In this document: positions 1 through 8,269 of the stretch, piece after piece
How the letters are laid out: each line of letters opens with the position of its first letter
Position numbering within the stretch: position 1 is the stretch's first letter
Assembly (NCBI RefSeq): GCF_001281385.1
Contig: NZ_CP006911.1
Span: 1,364,001-1,428,000, forward strand
DNA length: 64,000 nt
From: Candidatus Pseudothioglobus singularis PS1
Lineage (GTDB): Bacteria > Pseudomonadota > Gammaproteobacteria > PS1 > Pseudothioglobaceae
Direction: 5' to 3'
Notes under the pieces: model-generated
What the model saw: the letters and a program-made list of their open reading frames with translations, nothing else
Told to the model about the DNA's origin: nothing
Databases searched by the model: none
Made by a program: the position numbers and the translations under genes

Positions 1-1020
1 GAGATAGAAATCATTAATATAATTGATATATTCAATTTTTTCAATCAATATAAGTAACAAATCAAAGAAAAAATATAAAAAAGCAACTAAAAAAAGACAT
101 ATAAGTAATGATCTTTTAAGCATCACTTTTATTAAGCTATCAGACTTCGAAACCTCTTCATTCTCATAAGCTTGGAGAATCTTAGAGTGATCAAAAGCAA
201 CAGATGAGCTCCAAACAAATAGAGGAATAGCAAATATAAAACCAGAGTATAAAGTATAAATACCGGCTTCAACTTGAGCATTAATGATTTGAAGTGAGAA
301 TCTTCCAGATAGTTCAAACACAATTAATGAAATTCCAGTAACAAAAAAAGGCAGTGTTAAGTAGATCTGTCTTCCATAAGTCTTAATTGAAGGTAATGTT
401 GCAAATACTGACATTCCATAATATTTAATTAACTTAATAAATACTAAAAAACACCCAATGATTACAGATAAAGCCCACATAAAAAGTATATTTCTTATAC
501 TCAAGTTAAAAATATTTAGAGATACAAAAATCACTGTTAAATAAGCCCAAACTCCTGATTTAATGAAATCAACTACTGATGAATAAACTGGTTGATTTAG
601 AGAAATAAGAATTTTTTTATGCTCCGTAGAATAAGATTCACCATAAACAATAATAAAAAATAAGATTACCATATCTAAGCTTAAAGTCACCTTCGAAGTA
701 ATAAATAAATAAGATATAGGTGAGATAAGAAAAAACATAATTAAGGTAAAAATTGTTAACCCAAAAACTGTTTTTTGTTTACATAAAAAATCTTTACAAT
801 TTATTATTTGCCTTGCTGTAATGCTTCCATGCTCTAATCCAGCAATATAAACTGTTGCAAAAATTGCAGCTGTTATAAATCCATATAATCCTAAATCAAC
901 CACTGAAAGCTTTCGTGCCATATAAACAATTAGGAGAAACTTAGATACAAGAGTTGCCCCTCTAATTATAAAAAGTATAGTTCTTGCATTTAAAATTGAA
1001 TTTTTTAACAATATTTCCAT
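1..1020 (-). CDS. Wzx-like polysaccharide flippase / polysaccharide biosynthesis membrane protein (partial, 3' end outside window)
   Basis: The minus-strand frame is open from an ATG at 1020 to the window edge, giving 340 codons without a stop, so the C-terminus lies outside. The translation is strongly hydrophobic with many predicted membrane helices. It begins MEILLKNSIL and soon has RGATLVSKFLLIVYMARKLS, which resembles the N-terminus of Wzx/RfbX-type flippases (MATE/MOP superfamily) that move lipid-linked glycans across the inner membrane. Its place at the edge of an O-antigen locus fits. It is divergent from the radical SAM gene at 1128. The family call rests on topology and general N-terminal resemblance, so another multi-spanning export protein is possible. 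Confidence 0.72.
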   Translation of the reverse strand, partial: MEILLKNSILNARTILFIIRGATLVSKFLLIVYMARKLSVVDLGLYGFITAAIFATVYIAGLEHGSITARQIINCKDFLCKQKTVFGLTIFTLIMFFLISPISYLFITSKVTLSLDMVILFFIIVYGESYSTEHKKILISLNQPVYSSVVDFIKSGVWAYLTVIFVSLNIFNLSIRNILFMWALSVIIGCFLVFIKLIKYYGMSVFATLPSIKTYGRQIYLTLPFFVTGISLIVFELSGRFSLQIINAQVEAGIYTLYSGFIFAIPLFVWSSSVAFDHSKILQAYENEEVSKSDSLIKVMLKRSLLICLFLVAFLYFFFDLLLILIEKIEYINYINDFYL

Positions 1021-1068
1021 TAAATGATATTTAGGAGCATTAAAAGTGAATTGGGATTTTTGAAACTA

Positions 1069-1096
1069 TTGAGGAATCATTTTTTTAAGATATAAT
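1069..1096 (+). promoter_or_regulatory. Candidate sigma-70 promoter for the 1128 radical SAM gene
   Basis: A -35-like TTGAGG (1069-1074) is followed after 16 bp by a perfect TATAAT (1091-1096). The ATG lies 32 bp after the -10 box, and the intergenic region is divergent. Seen by eye only. Confidence 0.5.
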
Positions 1097-1127
1097 TATC
1101 TTTGATTTTATATTACTTGGTAAGAAT

Positions 1128-2360
1128 ATGAATAATGTTATTAATTACGATTCAATTGCCCAATTAAAAGAGTCTTTAGAAAAAGAAGAAGATGTTTATA
1201 TTTATGGTTTTGGAATTTCTGGTCGGTGGCTTGCTGCAAATATTGATATACCAATTCAAAATTTTATCGATACTGATACAAAAAAATCAGGGAGAGAGTC
1301 GACTGGTATAAGCTGTATTACGCTTGATGAAGCAAAAGAAAAATTAACAAAAAATTCTGTAATAATAATCTCTGTCATAGACATCCAAGACGTTCTTCCA
1401 AACGTAGAAAATTTAAATATAAAAAAATGGCTTGCTCTTGGCCTATTTTTAAACAATCATCCTGTGCATATAAATCCAACAGACGAAAGTGAGGATTTTG
1501 TTAAGTACTCTCTTCAGGCAGTTGAAAAATGCCATAAATCATATCTTGTAACTCAAAGCTTATATTTAAGAAGTGTGGATGTTGTAATTACTGAAAAATG
1601 CTCATTAAAGTGCAAAGACTGCTCTAATCTTATGCAATACTATGAAGCTCCAGTTGATATTTCTTTTGAAGAAATTAAGGCAGACTTTGATGAATTAACA
1701 TCAAAAGTAGAATATATATACGAAATTAGACTAATTGGTGGTGAGCCATTTATGAATAAAGATATATATAGAATAATGGATTATTTTAATAATAATAATA
1801 AAATAACTAAACAAGTTGTATATTCAAATGCAACCATACCCCTTAAAGAGGAGTTTGTTAATATTCTTAAGCATCCCAAACTAGTCTTCACCTTAACTGA
1901 TTATCGTAAAGTAACTAAGGGAGCTATTGAAAGAAATACAGCTAAAGTTCACGAAGCCTTAAAAAGGTTAGAAGTGCCGCATAGATTGCATGATCCAGAG
2001 AATTGGACTGATAGTGGCGTTCTCCAAGACTTTAAGAGGGATGTACCTGAAATGAAGGAAATGTTTCTTGATTGTTGTGCTCGAAATTTAATAACACTTA
2101 CGGACAACAAATTATATCGCTGTCCATTTGCTGCAAATGCCGATAGATTACAAGGTATGCCTGATGATAAAAGAAACTATGTTTCCGTTAATGCATCAAC
2201 AAATGATATTAAAAAATATATAAACGATATCGAGTTTATACCCGCATGCAACTTTTGCAAAGGCAGGTCTTATAGCGCTCCAGAAATAGAGTCGGCAATT
2301 CAAACGTCCAAGCCAATCCCTTATGAAAAGTATATTAATGTTCCAATTGAAATCTTATAG
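1128..2360 (+). CDS. Radical SAM protein with N-terminal Rossmann-like domain
   Basis: The protein has 410 residues. Residues 22-110 look like a nucleotide-binding Rossmann fold (GFGISG at 27-32, then alternating hydrophobic strands). The radical SAM domain follows, with the CX3CX2C iron-sulfur motif at C158, C162 and C165 (CSLKCKDC) and a SAM-binding GGEP at 204-207. More cysteines occur near the C-terminus (DCC, RCPF, ACNFC), which could bind an auxiliary cluster. The enzyme would reductively cleave SAM to a 5'-deoxyadenosyl radical; the substrate is unknown. It is the only plus-strand gene in the left part of the locus, divergent from the flippase and convergent with a GT2 gene (12 bp between stops). 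A role in modifying a surface sugar is inferred from neighbours only. Confidence 0.82.
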   Translation: MNNVINYDSIAQLKESLEKEEDVYIYGFGISGRWLAANIDIPIQNFIDTDTKKSGRESTGISCITLDEAKEKLTKNSVIIISVIDIQDVLPNVENLNIKKWLALGLFLNNHPVHINPTDESEDFVKYSLQAVEKCHKSYLVTQSLYLRSVDVVITEKCSLKCKDCSNLMQYYEAPVDISFEEIKADFDELTSKVEYIYEIRLIGGEPFMNKDIYRIMDYFNNNNKITKQVVYSNATIPLKEEFVNILKHPKLVFTLTDYRKVTKGAIERNTAKVHEALKRLEVPHRLHDPENWTDSGVLQDFKRDVPEMKEMFLDCCARNLITLTDNKLYRCPFAANADRLQGMPDDKRNYVSVNASTNDIKKYINDIEFIPACNFCKGRSYSAPEIESAIQTSKPIPYEKYINVPIEIL

Positions 2361-2372
2361 TTAAGAATACTG

Positions 2373-3368
2373 CTAATTAATAAATCTGTAAAACATAATC
2401 ATTAAAGTTATAATTAATTTGGATTTAAACATCCAGTTTTTTATTAGTGGCATTTTTTTACATTCAATATTATAAAATTTTAATGATTCAATAACTGAAT
2501 CCTCAAGCAAAATCTTTTCAATAGCCGATTTGACAAATCCAAAGCTTCTATTTTGTATTTGTACCATTAATTTCGACACATAAAAATTAGTTGCAGAATG
2601 CTTTAAATCTATTGCATTAAATATTCCATGATTTTTTAAAAATTGATAATAAACTTCAACATGAAGACTAAATTTACCTATACCGTTTTCTGAAAAATAA
2701 GATAAGCCGCCTTGATGAACCCAATGACTATATATCTCAATATCTGAAATTTTAATAGTATTAGCATTAGTAATAACTTCGCTGATAAACAGAGAATCTT
2801 CAAATTTCTCAATGGATTCATTAAAAAGCAATGAATTTTCTATTAAAAATTTTCTTTTATAAATAGAAGCCCAACAGTGAATGAGGATTGAACTACCAAC
2901 TGGTGATTTTAAATAATCAATTATTAAAGAAAGTCTTCGTTTCTTATCTAACTGGCCATTTTGATTGTGGTTAAAGGATTTTTGTTGAAAATTATATTTA
3001 TCCTTACTTTGATGTTTAAATATGATTAAATCATTTTCCTGCTCAAGAGTATCGCTCAAATTATTGATTTGACTTAAATCTAAATCATCGTCTACGTCAC
3101 AAAACATTAAAAAATCAGAACGACAGTTTCTTATACCAATATTTCTTGATTTAGATACTCCAAATTTTTTGGGATTTTTTATAAAAACAATATTATTTTC
3201 TTCAACTTCTTTTTTAATCAAATCAAGAAGGTCATCTTCCGAACCATCATCGATTAGTATAAAACTAACTTGATTTGATTTATTTCGACTTAAATTATTT
3301 AAGATTATTTCTTTATATCTAATTGCGTTATAAAATGGAATAATTACTGTTAAAAATTCACTTTTCAT
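2373..3368 (-). CDS. Family 2 glycosyltransferase
   Basis: This 331-residue protein has the GT-A fold start LTVIIPFYNA, the nucleotide-binding IDDGSEDD around 39-46, and an acidic metal-binding stretch DVDDD at 91-95. These are the usual marks of GT2 inverting transferases that add one sugar from an NDP-sugar to a lipid-linked or LPS acceptor on the cytoplasmic face. A C-terminal KLIITLMIMFYRF segment may associate with the membrane. It is last in the minus-strand series and ends 12 bp from the convergent radical SAM gene. Donor and acceptor cannot be read from the sequence. Confidence 0.85.
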   Translation of the reverse strand: MKSEFLTVIIPFYNAIRYKEIILNNLSRNKSNQVSFILIDDGSEDDLLDLIKKEVEENNIVFIKNPKKFGVSKSRNIGIRNCRSDFLMFCDVDDDLDLSQINNLSDTLEQENDLIIFKHQSKDKYNFQQKSFNHNQNGQLDKKRRLSLIIDYLKSPVGSSILIHCWASIYKRKFLIENSLLFNESIEKFEDSLFISEVITNANTIKISDIEIYSHWVHQGGLSYFSENGIGKFSLHVEVYYQFLKNHGIFNAIDLKHSATNFYVSKLMVQIQNRSFGFVKSAIEKILLEDSVIESLKFYNIECKKMPLIKNWMFKSKLIITLMIMFYRFIN

Positions 3369-3475
3369 TGAATCTCGTATTAAATAAAATTAATTTTAAT
3401 TAACATATTTTATGAAATATAAGTAAGTCTAGAAGTTTATTTTGAGATAAATACTAGATTGAATTTATCAACTGA

Positions 3476-4648
3476 TCAGTCTTTGAAATAACTAGACTTA
3501 CTTTTAGCTCCTTGTTTTAGACCATGATTGAATAAAAGTAGATTTTTTAACTCCTCTGAAAAAGAATTAAGATTTTCTTCACCTATGATTAACTGATGAT
3601 TTTCCTCAAGAGCCATCTCAATTAAATGACTGGCAGCAAAGCATGCTAAAAGTGCAACCCTATTTTTGTTGGTACTATTTTCTCCACTTTTATGCCACAA
3701 ATGCCCAGTCCAAATAACCATTGAGCCTTTGGGTGCAATCATTTTAACTAATTGTTTTTTATGTTTTTGTTCATCACTAAATGTGGGCTTCGAAAGAATT
3801 TTATGTGAGCCTGGAAGACAAACTGTTGCACCATTATCTGCAGTATAGTCCTCAACAATAAAATTAATATTAGCTCTTATTATCCAAGGTGGAATTGGTT
3901 GTGGCACTGCAGAGTCTAAGTGAAACTTTTGCTCTTCCCCTCCACCAGGAATGATATTTGCATGCCAACTACTTAAAGTATACTTATCATGCAAGGTTTC
4001 CCTGTCAAATAAGTCATTCATAATATATTCTACTATTGGAAGTGTTAACAATTCACCGAGTTTATGTGATTTATTTACTAGATTATAAATTCTTTGAAAT
4101 CTATTATTAAAACCATAAAAATATCCGCTATTATTTAACTCTTCTTCTTTTGCAATATTTATAACAATTTCCCTATAGTGGTCACACTCTGCACTAGACA
4201 AAACATCAGGAATTACCACATAACCATTATCATTGAAAAAATTTCTTTTACTTAAATTCCATTTTTCTCGTGTATCACTATTTATATTTTTTTGTTCATC
4301 AAACTCCCTCAAAATAACAACTCCTAAGTCTTTCAGAAAGTCTAAGTTATTACTTGAATTGCCTCCAATTTGATTATCAAGTTCATTTCCAATTGAAAAT
4401 TTATAAAGTGAATTTTGTTCTTGCAGATACTCAACATTAATAGCATTTAAAAAATATCGATTAGCTTGAAAATTGTTAACTTCTTCAATTTTTTTACCCA
4501 GCCAAAAAAGACTTAAAATGATTAGAGCATTGTCTTTTTTTAATAATTCTAACTGTTGCGAAGAGAAACCTTGTTGATTTAAATTTAACCAATCATGGAA
4601 GAATACAACAATTTTATTTAAATTAGTATAGGATTTAATTGAGTTCAT
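3476..4648 (-). CDS. Phytanoyl-CoA dioxygenase (PhyH) family Fe(II)/2-oxoglutarate oxygenase
   Basis: Of the 390 residues, 135-345 match the PhyH fold: NGYVVIPDVLSSAEC near 141-155, the iron ligands HLD (H243, D245) and a distal H319 in LWHKSG, with R330 a candidate 2-oxoglutarate anchor. DNGATVCLPGSH at 271-282 is the usual strand before the metal site. The first about 130 residues match nothing I recognise. Such oxygenases hydroxylate small molecules or sugars using O2 and 2-oxoglutarate. Lying between two glycosyltransferase genes, it may hydroxylate a glycan residue or an attached acyl/aminoacyl group, which is inference. The gaps of 107 and 115 bp on either side are wide for this locus, so it could have its own promoter. 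Confidence 0.82.
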   Translation of the reverse strand: MNSIKSYTNLNKIVVFFHDWLNLNQQGFSSQQLELLKKDNALIILSLFWLGKKIEEVNNFQANRYFLNAINVEYLQEQNSLYKFSIGNELDNQIGGNSSNNLDFLKDLGVVILREFDEQKNINSDTREKWNLSKRNFFNDNGYVVIPDVLSSAECDHYREIVINIAKEEELNNSGYFYGFNNRFQRIYNLVNKSHKLGELLTLPIVEYIMNDLFDRETLHDKYTLSSWHANIIPGGGEEQKFHLDSAVPQPIPPWIIRANINFIVEDYTADNGATVCLPGSHKILSKPTFSDEQKHKKQLVKMIAPKGSMVIWTGHLWHKSGENSTNKNRVALLACFAASHLIEMALEENHQLIIGEENLNSFSEELKNLLLFNHGLKQGAKSKSSYFKD

Positions 4649-4763
4649 TTTGAAAAAATAATAAGCTCAAAAATAGTTTTGAACTATATGAATTGTAATG
4701 ATATTCATTTTATACTATTTTCTTTTGGGGGTTCTTTGCGTTAAATCTATTATTTAAATTGAC

Positions 4764-5744
4764 CTAATTACTCCTAAAACCAATTAATGAAGTTGTTTTT
4801 TTAGGTAACTTTGTTAAAAGGTAAAATAGAATTATTAGAATAAATCTTGGGAAAATTGACATTAGCATTACAATAAATTTTGGGTATTTCACTATAATTC
4901 CAATTTCTTTTGAATATTTTTTATAGCTAGTATAAGTCAAAATTCCTCTGAACCTCATCAGAGCGATACCTCTCAACGTAAATAGTTTACTTAAAATTCC
5001 AAAATTTTTAATACACTTCAATTTACTATTAAAAGAGTAATTTGGAGGCAATGAAAAAACAGAATTAATCCACTGTCGAGAGCCAAACTCAAGAGCTCTA
5101 AAGTCATGACTCCAATTTTTTCTTATTACTCCTTTTGGATTAATAGCATAGACTGAGTATTCAGGGTTCCATAACACATGAAAGTCTTTATCAGTTAAAT
5201 ATTCAAATATCGAGCAAAAATGAGCAAATCCAGAACTATCAAACTTTTTAAAATCAAGCTCTTTGAGGACCTCCTTTCTAATCAATAGTGAACTAACGCA
5301 GGTCATTAAGGGGCCTAGATCAGTTAACAATAATTCTGAATTAGTGTAGTCAGCTGAAGGAATATTCTTTACCATATCTTCAAGATTCAAAACATAAAGA
5401 TCGGTCTCAGGATTTAATTTTATTGACTCCAAAACATACTTAATTGTCTTTTCAGGGATAAAATACCTATCACCCATAAGCCATACAAAATCAGTTGTAG
5501 CAAGATTTAAAGCTAATTCTGTATTTTTTGTAAAATTCACATGCCTTGGAACTTTTCTTGAAGTAATCAATGAATATTTAACTTTCCATTTATTTATTAT
5601 TTCGTTTGTATTATCAGTAGAATCATTGTCCGAAATAAAAACTCTGATTTTGTACTTTTCAAACAATGGAGTATTTGTTTCCAATAAATAATCCAAGAAC
5701 TCAGCATTATTATAAGTTGGTATTGCAATAGAAATAGAACTCAT
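4764..5744 (-). CDS. Family 2 glycosyltransferase
   Basis: The 326-residue protein starts with the GT2 signature ISIAIPTYNNAEFLDYLL and has ISDNDSTDNT around 37-46 for nucleotide-sugar binding. The usual DXD position reads LMGDR rather than an Asp-rich triad, which is somewhat atypical. Near the C-terminus is a hydrophobic stretch (FILIILFYLLTKL), probably a membrane anchor. The gene starts 10 bp after the HAD gene ends, so the two are probably co-transcribed. Probable role: addition of one sugar to the O-antigen or core oligosaccharide; the sugar is unknown. Confidence 0.82.
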   Translation of the reverse strand: MSSISIAIPTYNNAEFLDYLLETNTPLFEKYKIRVFISDNDSTDNTNEIINKWKVKYSLITSRKVPRHVNFTKNTELALNLATTDFVWLMGDRYFIPEKTIKYVLESIKLNPETDLYVLNLEDMVKNIPSADYTNSELLLTDLGPLMTCVSSLLIRKEVLKELDFKKFDSSGFAHFCSIFEYLTDKDFHVLWNPEYSVYAINPKGVIRKNWSHDFRALEFGSRQWINSVFSLPPNYSFNSKLKCIKNFGILSKLFTLRGIALMRFRGILTYTSYKKYSKEIGIIVKYPKFIVMLMSIFPRFILIILFYLLTKLPKKTTSLIGFRSN

Positions 5745-5754
5745 AATTTATGCA

Positions 5755-6423
5755 CTATTTAATATTAAGTAATTTATTAATTAAATCTAATGGTGATAAG
5801 ACATTAACTGTATCCAATAATTCTTCTTTATTATCATAGCCCCAACAAGCCATTATAAAATCAATGTTGCTAAAAAATGAAGCGGTTTTATCATCCTCAC
5901 GATCGCCAACATAAACTGTATTTTCTTTTGCAAGGTTATTATTTTTCATAATAGTAGATAGCAGCCTACCTTTTGATAAAGCTGGCGGTGAAATAGAATC
6001 TAAAGCATAAATGCCTTCAAAAAAATCGCTCCACTTTAGTAAATTAATAATTTTCTGAGTAGGATAAATTCGTTTGTTAGTTGCAATATAAATCTTTAAA
6101 CCACTTTTCTTGACCTCAGTAAGCATTTGAACTATACCTGGATAAACTATTGTATTCTTGTAGCCATACGTATCATAATGAGACTTAAATTCAGCCGACA
6201 AATTATCCAAAATTTTCTTATTAGAAGTGCCAGACAATTGTTCAAGTATCTCCACTAATGGTGGGCCAATAATATCTGAATTTAGAGACTTTATTGGAGT
6301 TATACCACAGGATAGAAAAGCACTTTTAAAACTAGCAACAATACTAGAGGAAGAGTCTATTAAAGTCCCATCTAGATCAAATATAACCGTTTTTAGAGAT
6401 TTATTCTTTAGATTTACTGGCAT
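5755..6423 (-). CDS. HAD-family phosphatase (phosphoglycolate-phosphatase-like)
   Basis: The protein has 222 residues with the classical HAD motifs: FDLDGT with nucleophile D16 and acid/base D18, TNK at 115-117 as motif II, and GDREDD around 173-178 as the Mg-binding motif. The cap between residues 22 and 90 is helical, as in Gph/PgmB-like enzymes. It overlaps the upstream epimerase gene by 23 bp, which implies coupling. In this sugar locus it could remove the phosphate left by the NeuB-like synthase or activate a sugar phosphate. That role is inferred; a general phosphatase is the safe call. Confidence 0.85.
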   Translation of the reverse strand: MPVNLKNKSLKTVIFDLDGTLIDSSSSIVASFKSAFLSCGITPIKSLNSDIIGPPLVEILEQLSGTSNKKILDNLSAEFKSHYDTYGYKNTIVYPGIVQMLTEVKKSGLKIYIATNKRIYPTQKIINLLKWSDFFEGIYALDSISPPALSKGRLLSTIMKNNNLAKENTVYVGDREDDKTASFFSNIDFIMACWGYDNKEELLDTVNVLSPLDLINKLLNIK

Positions 6424-7441
6424 CTCTTAACCTGTTAATTGATAAATCTAAATCAATCCATATATCTAAATTAAATTCATTTGTGGCTCGATCTATATTA
6501 GGCACATAGTAACTACGTGAAAAATTTCCTACGGAATGAGAAGTGTCCCCTTGAATCACTATTTTTTTATTGGGTGATATTATTTTTTGTATTTTTTTTG
6601 CTAAATCTATAATTGACAATGCTTGATTTGAGCCTACATTATAAATCTTATGTTTGCAATTAATTGACATAAAACTTAAAAGCCACACTGTTAAATCGTT
6701 AACATCCATGTAAGATCGATATGCTTTACCATCACTTTTAATATTAATTGTTTCATTATGCATTGCATCAAATACAAAATTTCCAATTGCATAATGAAGT
6801 TGTAAAGGAAGATTTGGCCCAACAAATGAAAAACATCTTGCAATCACAAAGTCAAAACCGTACTTATCAGCATAATATGATATTAGAAACTCGGCACCTC
6901 TCTTTCCTTGAGCAAGTGCTGAAGAAGGTGAACTCGTATCAGGAGAACCAAAGTAAGTTTCACTAACATTCTTTACTCCCTCTGGGAGTTTGCCATAAAC
7001 AACTCCAGAGCTTGTAAAAACTATCTTCTTTACGTTGCTAAATGCTGCAAATTGAAGAACTCTTTCTGTTCCTTCAACAAGTGTCTTGTATTTTCTTAGT
7101 TGATCTTCTCCTTTGAAAGTTTCGAAAGCAGAAGTTGTCGCTAAATGAAATAATTTTGAAAATTTCTCTTTTGGAAAATCAAAATTTCTAACTTCACCCT
7201 CTAACAGGGTAATAAAACTTGATTTAACTATTTCAGCATGTTTAATTGTAAATGAACTAATATTTCTTGTAAGTACTGTGACTCTTATATTTAAATTGCT
7301 CCTTTTGTTTGACTCAATTAGTGAGTAAAGAAGCGCTGAACCAATAAAACCAGAGCCCCCAGTAATAAAAATAGACTCACCAGCTAATTCAGACCATCCA
7401 CTAAATTCCCTTTCAGAGATATTTATCTCTTCAGAATTCAT
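6401..7441 (-). CDS. NAD(P)-dependent epimerase/dehydratase-like protein lacking the catalytic Tyr
   Basis: This extended-SDR protein has 346 residues. The nucleotide-binding GGSGFIG is at 28-34, the serine strand FTSSGVVYG at 142-150, and VGPNLPLQLHY follows the active site. The usual YXXXK is not intact: the lysine (K180) lies in LAQGKRGAE, but the Tyr position is Leu176. The bases read cleanly as a CTT codon and the frame is uninterrupted. The protein may therefore work without the Tyr, for example as a reductase/decarboxylase with another acid, or be non-catalytic. Its start overlaps the stop of the upstream unknown gene (ATGA). It is a candidate for the ketone-reducing step of branched-sugar synthesis (YerF-like), but that is only contextual. 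Confidence 0.8.
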   Translation of the reverse strand: MNSEEINISEREFSGWSELAGESIFITGGSGFIGSALLYSLIESNKRSNLNIRVTVLTRNISSFTIKHAEIVKSSFITLLEGEVRNFDFPKEKFSKLFHLATTSAFETFKGEDQLRKYKTLVEGTERVLQFAAFSNVKKIVFTSSGVVYGKLPEGVKNVSETYFGSPDTSSPSSALAQGKRGAEFLISYYADKYGFDFVIARCFSFVGPNLPLQLHYAIGNFVFDAMHNETINIKSDGKAYRSYMDVNDLTVWLLSFMSINCKHKIYNVGSNQALSIIDLAKKIQKIISPNKKIVIQGDTSHSVGNFSRSYYVPNIDRATNEFNLDIWIDLDLSINRLRDASKSKE

Positions 7442-8268
7442 TCAATCGATGCAAATAAAGTCAGGCCACCAGACCATTGTTCAGAGACTTGTTTCTGTCC
7501 TGGAGTAAGCATCTGACTCATGCACCAAAACTCGAGATGCTGACCATAAGCTTTAAAACATAACATTAAACGTTCGTCAGTGTGCTTAAGAGCTGAAAGA
7601 CAAAGTACTGGTGGATAATCATCTATGTTGACCAATAAGTCAGGCGAGCCAATTAGGGCTGCTGCGGTATCTACAGCACCACTAAGGACCAGATTTTCAT
7701 GAAGTGGTAAAGTTTTCATTTGAGCTCGTTGAGAATCAATATCATACTCCTGCAAAGCTTGTGGAAAATACCATCCAACCACTGCACCTCTTTGTTGTGC
7801 ATCAAGAAAGGAGTCATATCGTGACTTATTATCGATGCTTAATTCGCCCTCTAATTTTGAACTACCCTGAAGTGTAGCTTTACAATGAAGCTCTGGAAAA
7901 GTGCCTTTAAATGAGGCGGCAACTGATGGTAATGTTGTTTTTTCTAATTCTATTCCTAAATCAATTTCTGGCTCTCTCTTAGGGCAAATAAAGGGAACAT
8001 GAACTCCAGTGAAAAGGTTTTTTAAGAGAGGTTCATTCTCTAAATTTTCTTTCAAATCTGTACATGTTGATTCAAAAGATTCAAGTTTAATGCCAGGATC
8101 AACACTAGAAAATTTCTTACTGTTTGTTAAAATTTCTGGAAAATTATAAGAAGATTTACTTATTTTATAATACGACAATGACTCTTCATTAAAAACCCTC
8201 ATACCACTGAATGGAATTCTTCTTCCTTTCTGATCAAACAAACTCTCATTATTTTCTTCTAAGCTCAT
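7438..8268 (-). CDS. Conserved-looking protein of unknown function, coupled to a radical SAM gene
   Basis: The 276-residue protein matches no family I recognise. It looks soluble: there is no signal peptide, no clear membrane helix, and the N-terminus is acidic. Towards the C-terminus is a compact region with WYFPQAL, PLHENLVLSGAVDTAA and LVNIDDYPPVLCLSALKH, alternating as in an alpha/beta domain. The gene starts 1 bp after the radical SAM gene ends and overlaps the next gene by 4 bp, so all three are probably translated in series. Its base composition is slightly richer in G+C than the neighbouring glycosyltransferase genes. It could be a partner or substrate-presenting protein of the radical SAM enzyme; this is inference only. 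Confidence 0.6.
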   Translation of the reverse strand: MSLEENNESLFDQKGRRIPFSGMRVFNEESLSYYKISKSSYNFPEILTNSKKFSSVDPGIKLESFESTCTDLKENLENEPLLKNLFTGVHVPFICPKREPEIDLGIELEKTTLPSVAASFKGTFPELHCKATLQGSSKLEGELSIDNKSRYDSFLDAQQRGAVVGWYFPQALQEYDIDSQRAQMKTLPLHENLVLSGAVDTAAALIGSPDLLVNIDDYPPVLCLSALKHTDERLMLCFKAYGQHLEFWCMSQMLTPGQKQVSEQWSGGLTLFASIE

Positions 8269-8269
8269 T

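Noticed and set aside
132-323. Short 63-residue minus-strand frame
   Set aside because: It lies in another frame inside the partial flippase, whose frame is open across the whole region.
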